NCBI RefSeq assembly: GCF_947496485.1
Contig: NZ_CANMCZ010000001.1
Coordinates: forward strand, 615,596 to 679,595
Reading direction: 5' to 3'
DNA length: 64,000 nt
Source: an uncultured Winogradskyella sp.
Lineage (GTDB): Bacteria; Bacteroidota; Bacteroidia; Flavobacteriales; Flavobacteriaceae
The translations under genes and the position numbers were made by a program. The notes under the pieces are model-generated. The model saw only the letters and a program-made list of their open reading frames with translations, did no database searches and was not told where the DNA came from. Positions 8,693 to 17,947 of this stretch are shown here, one piece after another; within the stretch, counting starts at the first letter, position 1; each line of letters starts with the position of its first letter.

Positions 8693-9844
8693 CTATTTTA
8701 AAACAAATGTTTTAATCGCATATAATATATTTGCGAAAATATCTATAAGATTTGAATTTCTAGGCACGTCTTCATTCAAATATAGATTTTTATACCTATC
8801 AACTCCATTTTCTACATTAAAATGAGTGTCAAACCAAGGTTTCGATGGAATTCTATTCTTATCTTTTATATGTCTATATATAAGCTCTAAATTAATGTTC
8901 TCGTTAAAATCTTTAACCTGTGTTCTTGGAGAAAAATTAGTCGCAAAAATAGTTTCAAAATTAGTGTTTGTAACCAATAATGGATAATCTGAATCTTTAT
9001 AAGGTACCAAAAGCATTTTATTTAGGCTCGATGCCTCCATAAAATTGCGACCAGTTCCAATTATACAATCACCCACAGCTAACAGTTCACTAGCATTATG
9101 TGTAAACAGGTCTGATGGCTCTAATATGACGTCATTTTCTAAATCTTTAGACTTTATATCTTCTAAAATAGCATTGTATATATCTTTACTCTGAATGGTT
9201 CCAATAATAACAAGTCTTACATTTAGTTCTTTAGACTTTAGCCATTTTACTAAATTTATAGCTTGATTAATGGACTTGTGATAGTGTTTACCTATTCTAG
9301 CAATTCTTAACAATGAATATTCTGCTTTTCCGTAGGTTCTATAGAACAATTCAACACGAGAATCATCTATTTGAACAGGTTTTACCCGATTAGGAATTAC
9401 TGCTAAATTAGTATTTGCATAACGCTTATTGTTTAGAAAATAGGCTTCATTTTCCTTACTAAATAAAATTAAATTATTCGAAATTGGGAAATATTTTTTC
9501 GGGTTTGGTCCTCCACATTTATTTAAATATGATGCTTGATTTTTTCCTTTTGAAAACAACCTGCTAAATGCAAATGACTCAACATCAAAAGCATGTATAG
9601 CATCAGGATTTAGTTGCTTTAGTAGTTTTTTAATTTTAATGTAAGTCGACAAAAAATTAAAACCATTAAAACCAATATACTTGAATTCATAGTTGGTTTT
9701 ATTTAAAACTGTTGAGGGTTTAAATCCAATATTTACAACAAATACATTTTCTGTCTTACCAATCTCATTAGCTATTGTATTTAAACTATGAAAATGCCCT
9801 CCCTTTCCGTGACCAACTGTAGTAATTAAATAAACAATGTTCAT
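8693..9844 (-). CDS. GT4-type glycosyltransferase, divergent
   Basis: A 383-residue GT-B-like protein. The N-terminus (MNIVYLITTVGHGKGGHFHSL) has the glycine-rich acceptor loop of GT4 enzymes, HAFDVESFAF occupies the usual middle of the first domain, and the second domain starts around RIARIGKHYHKSINQAI. The donor-site motif is weak: GTGRNFMEASSLNKML keeps one glutamate of E-x7-E. The start ATG overlaps the MurB-like stop by 4 nt, so translation is probably coupled. Assignment as a glycosyltransferase is good; its donor cannot be predicted. Confidence 0.8.
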   Translation of the reverse strand: MNIVYLITTVGHGKGGHFHSLNTIANEIGKTENVFVVNIGFKPSTVLNKTNYEFKYIGFNGFNFLSTYIKIKKLLKQLNPDAIHAFDVESFAFSRLFSKGKNQASYLNKCGGPNPKKYFPISNNLILFSKENEAYFLNNKRYANTNLAVIPNRVKPVQIDDSRVELFYRTYGKAEYSLLRIARIGKHYHKSINQAINLVKWLKSKELNVRLVIIGTIQSKDIYNAILEDIKSKDLENDVILEPSDLFTHNASELLAVGDCIIGTGRNFMEASSLNKMLLVPYKDSDYPLLVTNTNFETIFATNFSPRTQVKDFNENINLELIYRHIKDKNRIPSKPWFDTHFNVENGVDRYKNLYLNEDVPRNSNLIDIFANILYAIKTFVLK

Positions 9845-10698
9845 ATAATACGTTGTTCTACTTCTAGATTAATATTAAAATTTTCATTTACTTTATTTTG
9901 AACATGCTTTATGACATTTAAAATGTCTTCTCCAGTGGCATTATTTACATTTACAATGAATCCGCTATGCTTTTTTGATACTTGAGCACCACCAACGGTA
10001 AATCCTTTTAATCCTAATTCATCTAACATTGGACCTACAAATTTACCAGGAGGTCTCTTAAAAACACTACCACTATTTGGATATTCTCTTGGTTGTTTGG
10101 ACCATCGTCTATCTTTAGATTCATTCATTATTTTTCTAATTTTCAATGAATCGCCAGATGTTAACTGAAACCAAGCCTTTAAAATAATTTTGTCTTTTTG
10201 TTTTTGAAACATACTATTGCGATATTCTAAATCTAGTTCCTCATTTACTTTCTCTTTCACTGACATATCCGTAAGGTCTAGATAACGAACCTTTTTTAGA
10301 ATATTTTTCGTTTCTCCTTCTTTTGTTCCAGCATTCATTACTACTGCTCCACCAACAGAACTTGGAATATCATAATAAAACTCTACACCTGTTAAGGCAT
10401 TTTGTTCTGCAATTTCACTAACTTTTAGAATTGTTGCACCAGCTTCTGCAATTATAACATTTGCTTCTTTATTTACTTTAACCGAGTTGAAGTTGCCATT
10501 AAAAATTAAAAAATTACAATCATAATAATTTTTTGAAAGTATAACATTATGACCACTACCTAGAAGTATGAAGTTTTTTTTTGAGCTAAAAAGATCTATA
10601 ACATCATCTTCATTTTCAGGAAAATAAGCTGTTTTGCATTTAGATTTTAATCTATATGAATTATAATTTGTCAAGTCAAAATCGTTATAAATTTGCAT
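9841..10698 (-). CDS. murB: MurB-like UDP-N-acetylenolpyruvoylglucosamine reductase
   Basis: A 285-residue FAD-dependent reductase. Visible motifs are the FAD-binding loop LLGSGHNVIL (45-54), GVEFYYDIPSSVGGAVVMNAG (104-124), the tyrosine-arginine pair YR in LEYRNS (159-160), the proton-donor serine in NSGSVFKRP (S211) and the terminal glutamate of LEVEQRII (E281). It is short, as in the type II enzymes that lack the extra loop of E. coli MurB. The normal reaction is NADPH reduction of UDP-GlcNAc-enolpyruvate to UDP-MurNAc. Its position, 2 nt from a flippase and overlapping a glycosyltransferase, and the MurA-like gene two genes upstream, suggest a role in making the surface polymer. Whether it is the cell's only MurB cannot be seen here. 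Confidence 0.88.
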   Translation of the reverse strand: MQIYNDFDLTNYNSYRLKSKCKTAYFPENEDDVIDLFSSKKNFILLGSGHNVILSKNYYDCNFLIFNGNFNSVKVNKEANVIIAEAGATILKVSEIAEQNALTGVEFYYDIPSSVGGAVVMNAGTKEGETKNILKKVRYLDLTDMSVKEKVNEELDLEYRNSMFQKQKDKIILKAWFQLTSGDSLKIRKIMNESKDRRWSKQPREYPNSGSVFKRPPGKFVGPMLDELGLKGFTVGGAQVSKKHSGFIVNVNNATGEDILNVIKHVQNKVNENFNINLEVEQRII

Positions 10699-10700
10699 TA

Positions 10701-11993
10701 TTATTGTTTTAACTTTCGCAATAATTGGACAATAGGTTGAAAATCTGATGCTTTATATTTCACCATAACTGAAATAGGAATCTTTGTTTCTTTGCTGTAA
10801 AAAAATATAAACAGTATGGCTGCCAGACTATAACTAATGGTTGACGCCAGGGCAGCTCCCACAGCACCAAATTTTGGTATAAAAACAACATTTAATATAA
10901 TATTAATAATAAGTGCAGGAATCATAGCTTTTAAGGATACCCATGGTTTTCCTTTTCCTGATAAATCCATATTAATAACTTTAAATATAGTTAATAATAG
11001 CACTCCTGGCAATAATGTGTTTAGTACCATAACGCTCCCAATAAAAGCCTTTCCATACATTAAAACAATAATAAATTCAGACAATAAAATTAAAACTAAT
11101 GCAACCAACCCAATGGCTAAGAATGATAATCTTAGTAACTGGGCTACTTTTAATGAAAATGCGCTATCGTCTTTAGACACCGCACTTCTTGCAAACACAA
11201 CAGTACTTAATAACATAGGTATTTGCCATAGATATTCAGTAATACTAACTCCTTTTGAATAAATACCAGTTTCAAATTCAGTACTCAGATTATCTAATAG
11301 AATAACATCAATTCTATAATTTAGGTTTATTACCAATAAAGCAATTGCGTAAACTACACCTAGTGATAGCATTCTTTTTATTATGCCCCAATCACAATTG
11401 AAACTAAAAGCATTAATAAACTTGTTTTTAAATAGTAGAATCAAACTAATGAATATAGGACCTGCGGCAAGTGCTACGAGGTAACCAGAAATTCCATAGG
11501 ATAACCATAGAACCAAAATTGCAGTAATCACAAAGACAATTATAGTTGGTATCCAATTAATTTTATTGAATGTCCCTATTTGATTTTTTCCTAAAAAAAT
11601 ACCAGAGTTGTATGTATTAAATAGAGCAAAAGGTATTGGTGATAAAGCTAGAATAACCAACCATATGTTTTCTCCAGATTTACTCAAATAACGCATAAGA
11701 AAAAAACATACTGCTATACTAAACACTGTAGTAAATAACCATATCTGCGTTATCGCTGTTTTTATTTGGTCTTCAGTAAAAATTTCTTTTCCCAAAAAAT
11801 AAGTTGTCGATTGTCTAATACCTAAAGAACCTATCGACATAAAAAGTGAAGGATAAACTAACAAAGCGGCAATGACACCATTCTTCTCGGGTCCCAAAAC
11901 TCTTGCTATTATAATAGATGTTGTCAATCCAAATACAATTATGAGTATTTTGGAAACCCCAACACTAAGAACGTCTTTTATAAAAGTATTCAA
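10701..11993 (-). CDS. Polysaccharide flippase, Wzx/PST type (copy A)
   Basis: A 430-residue protein with about 12-14 hydrophobic helices and the N-terminal pattern FIKDVLSVGVSKILIIVFG, followed by ARVLGPEKNGVIA, typical of the polysaccharide transport branch of the MOP superfamily. It would flip undecaprenyl-linked repeat units across the inner membrane. By eye it is about two thirds identical and nearly gap-free with the flippase encoded at 13429-14733, and similarity is also visible at DNA level. A MurA-like gene separates the two copies. It starts 14 nt downstream of that gene and ends 2 nt before the MurB-like gene. Confidence 0.9.
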   Translation of the reverse strand: MNTFIKDVLSVGVSKILIIVFGLTTSIIIARVLGPEKNGVIAALLVYPSLFMSIGSLGIRQSTTYFLGKEIFTEDQIKTAITQIWLFTTVFSIAVCFFLMRYLSKSGENIWLVILALSPIPFALFNTYNSGIFLGKNQIGTFNKINWIPTIIVFVITAILVLWLSYGISGYLVALAAGPIFISLILLFKNKFINAFSFNCDWGIIKRMLSLGVVYAIALLVINLNYRIDVILLDNLSTEFETGIYSKGVSITEYLWQIPMLLSTVVFARSAVSKDDSAFSLKVAQLLRLSFLAIGLVALVLILLSEFIIVLMYGKAFIGSVMVLNTLLPGVLLLTIFKVINMDLSGKGKPWVSLKAMIPALIINIILNVVFIPKFGAVGAALASTISYSLAAILFIFFYSKETKIPISVMVKYKASDFQPIVQLLRKLKQ

Positions 11994-12007
11994 AATACTA
12001 TTTCGTA

Positions 12008-13240
12008 TTATATGGTAACTCCTAAGTCTTTCAATTTACCTTCTAGGTTTTCGTAACCCCTACCTATTTGCCAAGAGTCTTCTATTTCAGTTACTCCGTC
12101 AGCGGTCATTCCTGCCAATAATAATGCAATTCCTGCTCTTAAATCTAAAGCTTTAACCTTTGCTCCTTGCAATTTATTACCACCATGAATTTTTAATAGT
12201 CCTCCATCTATTTCATAATCCATTCCCATTTTTGACAATTCTTCTGCATAGCCGTAACGTCCAGGAAATCTTAAATCTATAATACGAGATTCCCCATTGG
12301 ATGTTGCGCCAAAAACAGCAAATAAAGGCTGCATATCTGAGTTGATACCTGGATAAGGACCTGTGCTAATATCTATAGGAAAAGCTTCACCACCTCTAAC
12401 AATAAGCGAATTCTCTCCTCTATAAAATTTCATTCCACTTTCTCTTAAGTGCACCAAGGGCACTTCTAAATGTTGAAAAGGAAAATCTAATATCTCTACA
12501 TCTCCTTTGGTGACGACAGCACCAATTGCCCAAGTCAAGGCTTCCATATTATCTGAAATGACTTGATGTTTAACACCACGCAATGAATCAACACCTTCTA
12601 TTACAATACACTTTTGACCATATACTTTAATCTGAGCTCCCATTTTATTGAGCATTGAGATTAAGTCTATAATTTCTGGTCTTATATGTGGATTCCATAT
12701 AGTTGATATTCCGTTTGCCAATGTGGCACATAAAATCGCATTTTCGGTTGCTCCGGTAGAACGAATCGGTAAATGGATTTCACAACCTGTTAATCTACCT
12801 TCACTTTGGGTACATAGATAACCATCTTCCTCCCATAGTTTTGCCCCAAATTTCTCTAATAGCATTATATGAAGATCATACTTCCTGTCACCAAGTGGAC
12901 ATCCACCTGGGAGTGGTACTTTTCCATTTCCAAATCTCGTTGTTAATGCACCTAAAATTAAGAGAGAATTTCTAATTGAACGTTCATCCCAAAGTAATTC
13001 TGTATTTAATGTATTCTCAGTAATTTTCAGATATCTATCTCCCTCAATACAAGTTTTACCCATCTGGTTTAGCATTTTAATATGCACTTGCATATCTAAA
13101 AGTCCATTTGGAGAATTAAAAATTTCAACAGCTTCATCAGTAAGTACTGAAGCAGTTAAAAGTTTAAGCGCGCTATTCTTTGCACCACTTAATCTTACTT
13201 GCCCATTTAGTTGAGATTTTTGTATTTTAATATTCTTCAT
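12008..13240 (-). CDS. murA: MurA-like UDP-GlcNAc 1-carboxyvinyltransferase
   Basis: A 410-residue EPSP-synthase-fold enzyme that transfers the enolpyruvyl group of PEP to the 3-OH of UDP-GlcNAc. Residues matching the known E. coli active site are present: K21-N22 in SGAKNSA, R90, the PEP-reactive C114 in PGGCPLGDR, R119, D302 in YPGINSDMQ, R368 in DLRAG and R394 in IGRGYE. All catalytic positions I can check are intact, so it should be active and fosfomycin-sensitive by the cysteine criterion. It lies between two sister flippases and two genes before murB, not in the dcw cluster. A good Bacteroidetes promoter precedes it. It could be the housekeeping MurA or a paralogue dedicated to the polymer. 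Confidence 0.9.
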   Translation of the reverse strand: MKNIKIQKSQLNGQVRLSGAKNSALKLLTASVLTDEAVEIFNSPNGLLDMQVHIKMLNQMGKTCIEGDRYLKITENTLNTELLWDERSIRNSLLILGALTTRFGNGKVPLPGGCPLGDRKYDLHIMLLEKFGAKLWEEDGYLCTQSEGRLTGCEIHLPIRSTGATENAILCATLANGISTIWNPHIRPEIIDLISMLNKMGAQIKVYGQKCIVIEGVDSLRGVKHQVISDNMEALTWAIGAVVTKGDVEILDFPFQHLEVPLVHLRESGMKFYRGENSLIVRGGEAFPIDISTGPYPGINSDMQPLFAVFGATSNGESRIIDLRFPGRYGYAEELSKMGMDYEIDGGLLKIHGGNKLQGAKVKALDLRAGIALLLAGMTADGVTEIEDSWQIGRGYENLEGKLKDLGVTI

Positions 13241-13262
13241 TTCCTTTATTAAGATTCGGCTG

Positions 13263-13293
13263 CAAATCTAAACACAATCTCGCTCTAGCACAA
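13263..13293 (-). promoter_or_regulatory. Bacteroidetes-type promoter for the murA-like gene
   Basis: On the minus strand the sequence reads TTG (13293-13291), a 20-nt spacer, then TAGATTTG (13270-13263). This matches the TTTG/TTG - about 19 nt - TAnnTTTG pattern of the Bacteroidetes primary sigma factor. The start codon lies 22 nt downstream, so the leader would be short. The promoter splits the island into at least two transcripts, with murA-like, flippase A, murB-like and all genes downstream in one of them. Confidence 0.6.
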
Positions 13294-13428
13294 TTATTTC
13301 AGTAAAAACTTATTTAGACTTCCACAATTACTCTAAAATTATAATTAATAATTTTTTAATTATATGAGTCATTATAAGTGTATAATTAGAATTTGAATTC
13401 TAATTTAACTTCGATTTTAATATTGTTA

Positions 13429-14733
13429 TTATTCTTTGCTATAAAATTTGATTTTTTTTAACATGCTAATTATTGGGTCAAAATCAGATTTCTTATAACT
13501 AAACATTTCTTTCAAACTAATTTTTGAAGACAAACTATAAAAATGAAAAAAGAGAACGATTGCTAAGCAGTAACTTAGTGAAGATGCAAAAGCAGCACCT
13601 ATAGCACCATATTTTGGAATCAATACTATATTTAGAATAACATTTACTATTAATCCTGGAATCATTGCTTTCATAGATACCCAAGGCTTCCCTTTGCCTG
13701 CTAAATCTTGATTTAAAATTTTAAAAAGTGTAAGAAAAAGAACACCAAATAATAAATAATTGAGGACCATAGCACTTTCTTTAAATTCTTCTCCAAACAT
13801 AAAAACAATAATAAAGTCTGAAAGTAAAAATAGAACTATAGCTAAAAATAAAATCACTAATGAAGTAATTCTTAAAAGTTGACATACTCTTTTTGAAAAC
13901 TCGATACCGTCTTTAGAAATTGCGCTTCTTGTAAAAACAATTGTATTTAACATCCATGGGATCTGTAATAAATAATTCCCTACAGAATACCCTTTAGAAT
14001 ATATACCTGTTTCATAATCCGTACTAACCCAATCTAAGATAATTATATCTAATTTTGCGTTTAAGCCTATAAACAAAAGTGCTATGGCATAAACACTTCC
14101 TAATTTTATCATAGGCAATATGACTCGCCAATCGAATTTAAGATTAAAAGAGCGAATAAATTTATTCTTAAATAGTAATAAAATAGATATGAACATTGAC
14201 CCGCCAATTATTGCGATGAAATAGCCCTTAATACCCAATGCACATATAATTACAAGTACCAAGGTTAAAACCAAAGTAATAAGTGGAGGAATCCAATTCA
14301 CTTTATTAAATTCCTTTATTTGATTTTTTCCTAAAAAAATTCCTGAATTATAAGTGTTAAATAACGCAAATGGAATTGGTATTAAAGCTAATAGAACTAA
14401 TATTTTATGGTCACCTGATTTACTTAATTGAGTCATCAAAAAATAACAAACAAAAACGCTAATTATTGAAGTAAGGAACCAAATTTGAGTAATAGCTTTT
14501 TTTATCTGGTTTTCAGCAAAAATTCTTTTTCCTAAAAAATAAGTAGTAGATTGTCTTACACCTAATGAACCAATTGACATAAACAAAGAAGGGTAAACCA
14601 TTAATGCAGCAATTATACCATTTTTTTCAGGTCCTAAAACCCTAGCCAATACAATAGAAGTTGTCAGCCCAAAAATTATTATAGCAAATTTTGAAACAAC
14701 AACACTTAATACATCTTTAATAAAGCTTATCAT
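13429..14733 (-). CDS. Polysaccharide flippase, Wzx/PST type (copy B)
   Basis: A 434-residue MOP-superfamily flippase with 12-14 predicted membrane helices. The N-terminus FIKDVLSVVVSKFAIIIFG and the segment GPEKNGIIAALMVYPSLFM are nearly the same as in copy A, as are FNTYNSGIFLGKNQI and GKGKPWVSMKAMIPG. The two proteins align over their whole length almost without gaps. The start codon overlaps the sulfotransferase stop by 1 nt. A 188-nt gap with the murA promoter follows it. Divergence is spread along the protein, so the duplication is not very recent, and both frames are intact. Confidence 0.9.
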   Translation of the reverse strand: MISFIKDVLSVVVSKFAIIIFGLTTSIVLARVLGPEKNGIIAALMVYPSLFMSIGSLGVRQSTTYFLGKRIFAENQIKKAITQIWFLTSIISVFVCYFLMTQLSKSGDHKILVLLALIPIPFALFNTYNSGIFLGKNQIKEFNKVNWIPPLITLVLTLVLVIICALGIKGYFIAIIGGSMFISILLLFKNKFIRSFNLKFDWRVILPMIKLGSVYAIALLFIGLNAKLDIIILDWVSTDYETGIYSKGYSVGNYLLQIPWMLNTIVFTRSAISKDGIEFSKRVCQLLRITSLVILFLAIVLFLLSDFIIVFMFGEEFKESAMVLNYLLFGVLFLTLFKILNQDLAGKGKPWVSMKAMIPGLIVNVILNIVLIPKYGAIGAAFASSLSYCLAIVLFFHFYSLSSKISLKEMFSYKKSDFDPIISMLKKIKFYSKE

Positions 14734-15653
14734 TATCTTTTCTGAAATTTCTGAATTAGATAATTATTTTCTCTAAACTTAAGCGTACTAAATTGCTTCA
14801 TTAAATTATGATTAGATACTTTAATTTCATCTATGCTTTGTTCATTAGTTATAAAGAAGCTTCTTTTTTTAAAAAACTCAAATTTAGATTTTAAGAGAAA
14901 TTGTCTTAATATTTTATGAAAAATGATACCTAAAAACAGAAAAGGTTCTTTTGGACTTTTAGTAAACTTATTAAAAAACCTCATGATCGGAACATTTCCG
15001 CCTTTAAGCGATGGATTAACTATTTTGCAATTTATTGGAGAAAAATCAAATTTCGTTACACTTTCATTTACGAAAGAATCCAATTCTTGCAATGTGCTTT
15101 GCATATCATTTACAAATTCTTCAAACAATAATATTTTCAACTTGCGTTGTCCAATTTTCAGTCTAACATAATTAAGATATTTATCATATTTTAAATGATC
15201 GATATTAAATATTAATGGGTATCCATTAGAACTGATGAAATTCTTAAAACTTGCAGTTCCTCCTGTCTTAATATATTGCTTGTACAAGCTATCTATTAAG
15301 GGTTGTTGATTTCTAATAAAAATAATAACATGTAATGCATCTCCAAAAACTTCAACCAACCTGTCTATATTTCGTTTCCTATCTAAAACACCCATAAATG
15401 GATTACCATAAAATTCTTCATCAGATAACACAACACGGTCACACACCTTGTGCTTTTCCACTATAGAATTAAAAATTTCACGAGCCTTTGTTGCTTGAAA
15501 AGCGAAATCATCAGTCCGAAGAATATAAGTTTTAAATTCGGCCAAACTGGATCGATTTATATATACCGTTTTATCTTTATATAATGAAAAAAACTCTTTT
15601 TGTAAAAAGGTGGAACCTGTTTTTTGTATTCCTAAGTGTATGTAAATTTTCAT
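14733..15653 (-). CDS. Sulfotransferase family protein
   Basis: A 306-residue protein with the PAPS-dependent sulfotransferase signature. The 5'-phosphosulfate loop is IHLGIQKTGSTFLQ (5-18, K11 and the GST turn) and the 3'-phosphate site is VIIFIRNQQPLIDSLYKQYI with R114 and S122. No signal peptide is present, so it acts in the cytoplasm, where PAPS is made. The genes directly upstream make PAPS and recycle PAP, which strongly supports sulfation of the island's repeat unit. The acceptor sugar and position are unknown. Confidence 0.85.
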   Translation of the reverse strand: MKIYIHLGIQKTGSTFLQKEFFSLYKDKTVYINRSSLAEFKTYILRTDDFAFQATKAREIFNSIVEKHKVCDRVVLSDEEFYGNPFMGVLDRKRNIDRLVEVFGDALHVIIFIRNQQPLIDSLYKQYIKTGGTASFKNFISSNGYPLIFNIDHLKYDKYLNYVRLKIGQRKLKILLFEEFVNDMQSTLQELDSFVNESVTKFDFSPINCKIVNPSLKGGNVPIMRFFNKFTKSPKEPFLFLGIIFHKILRQFLLKSKFEFFKKRSFFITNEQSIDEIKVSNHNLMKQFSTLKFRENNYLIQKFQKR

Positions 15654-15700
15654 TTATACTTTTTTCGGCTTTTGGCTTTAAATTTACCTTTAAGGCTATA

Positions 15701-15708
15701 CAAATCTA
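15701..15708 (-). promoter_or_regulatory. Candidate -7 element upstream of the sulfotransferase gene
   Basis: The minus strand reads TAGATTTG, a match to TAnnTTTG, 48 nt upstream of the sulfotransferase start in the 226-nt gap after cysQ. I find no convincing TTG/TTTG at the expected distance, so this is a partial promoter only. The rest of the gap shows no hairpin or small gene. Confidence 0.3.
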
Positions 15709-15879
15709 GTCCAATTTATTCTTAATTTGAATTTTAGCAAATCCATTTTACTAATATAGATGTCTATAAAATTGATTAACAAATTTTCTATTTAATCTTT
15801 TAACTTAAGTAACAGCTTTATAGAACAATTTTAAAAAACAAGAATCCCCTTCTATCAAATATCAAGAAATAGGTGTTAA

Positions 15880-16668
15880 TTATTTAACTAAAAACCAAGA
15901 ATTCAACAATTCTTCACGATTATAAAGCATCGATTCTTTAGTACACCAATCAATCACCTTAAAACCGGCATGTTCACAAATTGCCTGACCAGCTGCAGTA
16001 TCCCATTCCATAGTTGGTGCAAACCTTGGGTAACAATCAGCTTGACCTTCCGCAACTAAACATAATTTTAATGAACTGCCTTTGGATACTAAAGTAACTT
16101 CCCCATGCTTTTGACGCATTTCATTTATATAAGTCACAGTTTCTGGTGACATATGAGAACGGCTAGCTACTATAGTAAATGTCTTGTTATCTTGATTTAA
16201 AGGCAATTTCCCAGCATGTATTAATAAAGAGTCTACATCATAATCCTTAAGATTTACCAAAACTTTATACGATCCTTTTTCTCTTAAAGAAAAATAAAGT
16301 TCACCAGAAACGGGCACAAAAATAACCCCAAGTATGGGTTTCTGATTTTCAATCAAAGCAATATTAACTGTAAATTCACCATTGCGCTTTATAAATTCCT
16401 TTGTACCATCGATTGGATCTACAATCCATAATAGATTCCATTTTTTTCGTTGAATGTATGGAATAGATTTACCTTCTTCAGAGAGTACTGGAATGTTCGT
16501 GGAACTTAAGTGTGATAATATTTTGTTATGTGAGGCTAAATCTGCCTTGGTTAATGGCGAATTATCAGTCTTTAGTTTAACTTCAAAATCATCAGAATGA
16601 TAAATTTCTAAGATAATTTTTCCAGCTTCTAAGGCAGCTTTAATTGCAGTTTTTAAATTTTTATTCAT
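15880..16668 (-). CDS. cysQ: 3'(2'),5'-bisphosphate nucleotidase CysQ
   Basis: A 262-residue member of the inositol monophosphatase superfamily. The metal-binding motifs are visible: the EEG of LSEEGKS, DPIDGTKEF (the DPIDGT motif) and MEWDTAAGQAI. CysQ hydrolyses PAP, the by-product of PAPS-dependent sulfotransfer, to AMP, which relieves product inhibition. It follows cysN by 8 nt. Its presence beside a sulfotransferase completes a PAPS production and recycling set. Confidence 0.93.
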   Translation of the reverse strand: MNKNLKTAIKAALEAGKIILEIYHSDDFEVKLKTDNSPLTKADLASHNKILSHLSSTNIPVLSEEGKSIPYIQRKKWNLLWIVDPIDGTKEFIKRNGEFTVNIALIENQKPILGVIFVPVSGELYFSLREKGSYKVLVNLKDYDVDSLLIHAGKLPLNQDNKTFTIVASRSHMSPETVTYINEMRQKHGEVTLVSKGSSLKLCLVAEGQADCYPRFAPTMEWDTAAGQAICEHAGFKVIDWCTKESMLYNREELLNSWFLVK

Positions 16669-16676
16669 TAGAAGAA

Positions 16677-17933
16677 TTAAATTATCATACCTGCACCAAT
16701 GGTTTCATTCGTTTGTTCGTCGATAATAATAATACTACCTGTTTGTCGATTCTTTTTATAGGAATCGTAAAATATTGGTTTTGCAGTTCTTATAGACATA
16801 CGTGCAATATCATTCATTTCTATACGATCAATATTTTCAATACGATGCAGTGTATTGATGTCTATTTTATACTTAATTTCTTTAATCATTCCAACACTTT
16901 CATTAGTTGTATGTCTAATAATAACTTTAGTTCTGGATCCAATTGGTTTTGTGCTCATCCAAGTGACTAACACTTCTAAATCTTGACTAATTACTGGCAC
17001 ATTATTTTCGCGAACTATCATATCACCACGGCTGTTATCTATCTCATCTTCTAAAGTCATGGTTACCGACATTGGTGCAAATGCTTCTTGAATTTGTTCA
17101 CCATTAAGTTCTATTGTTTTTATGGTAGAAATAAAACCCGAAGGTAAAGATTTTACTTTATCACCTGGTTTAAAAACACCGCCATCAATTCTACCTGCAA
17201 ATCCTCTATAGTCTTGGTTGTCTAATGTATGTGGTCTAATTACAGATTGAATAGGAAAACGACAATCAATAAGATTATGGTCGCTAGAAATGTGCACCGT
17301 TTCTAAATGATACATTAGAGTACTTCCATGATACCAATCCATATTATCAGATCGGTTTACAACATTATCACCATTTAAGGCGGAAATAGGAATAAACTGA
17401 ATATCATTAATACCTAACTTAGAAGAAAACGCATTAAAATCTGAAACAATCGTATCATAAACTTCCTCACTATAATCGACTAAGTCCATTTTGTTTACAC
17501 AAACTATAGCATGAGGAATGCGCAATAATGAAGCAATAAAGGCATGACGATGTGTTTGTTCTAACATTCCTTTACGTGCGTCGATAAGTATAATGGCCAA
17601 GTTAGCTGTAGAAGCTCCCGTTACCATGTTGCGCGTATATTGAATATGACCTGGTGTATCTGCAATGATAAATTTTCTCTTCGGTGTGGCAAAATAACGA
17701 TAAGCTACGTCTATAGTAATCCCTTGTTCACGCTCTGATTTTAATCCATCTGTAAGTAATGATAAATCCACATAGTCGAATCCTTTGGTTTTACTCGATT
17801 TTTCCACAGCATCTAATTGATCTTGAAATATGGATTTACTGTCATATAATAAGCGTCCGATTAATGTGCTCTTTCCATCATCTACACTGCCAGCTGTTGT
17901 AAATCTTAATAATTCTATATCTTGATATTTCAT
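16677..17933 (-). CDS. cysN: Sulfate adenylyltransferase subunit 1 (GTPase) CysN
   Basis: A 418-residue EF-Tu-like GTPase. The G1 loop is GSVDDGKSTL, G3 is ADTPGHIQYTRNM and G4 is VNKMDLVDY. With CysD it forms the ATP sulfurylase that makes APS from sulfate and ATP, driven by GTP hydrolysis. There is no APS kinase domain fused at its C-terminus; the kinase is separate (cysC). The gene is 14 nt downstream of cysD. Confidence 0.96.
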   Translation of the reverse strand: MKYQDIELLRFTTAGSVDDGKSTLIGRLLYDSKSIFQDQLDAVEKSSKTKGFDYVDLSLLTDGLKSEREQGITIDVAYRYFATPKRKFIIADTPGHIQYTRNMVTGASTANLAIILIDARKGMLEQTHRHAFIASLLRIPHAIVCVNKMDLVDYSEEVYDTIVSDFNAFSSKLGINDIQFIPISALNGDNVVNRSDNMDWYHGSTLMYHLETVHISSDHNLIDCRFPIQSVIRPHTLDNQDYRGFAGRIDGGVFKPGDKVKSLPSGFISTIKTIELNGEQIQEAFAPMSVTMTLEDEIDNSRGDMIVRENNVPVISQDLEVLVTWMSTKPIGSRTKVIIRHTTNESVGMIKEIKYKIDINTLHRIENIDRIEMNDIARMSIRTAKPIFYDSYKKNRQTGSIIIIDEQTNETIGAGMII

Positions 17934-17947
17934 TTTATCGAATAATT

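Noticed and set aside
10837-11262. 141-codon open frame on the plus strand
   Set aside because: It is antisense to the flippase gene, whose protein is clearly a membrane transporter; the antisense product has no recognisable pattern.
16644-16970. 108-codon frame on the plus strand across the cysQ-cysN junction
   Set aside because: Both cysQ and cysN are unmistakable on the other strand; the product is low-complexity His/Asn-rich sequence.
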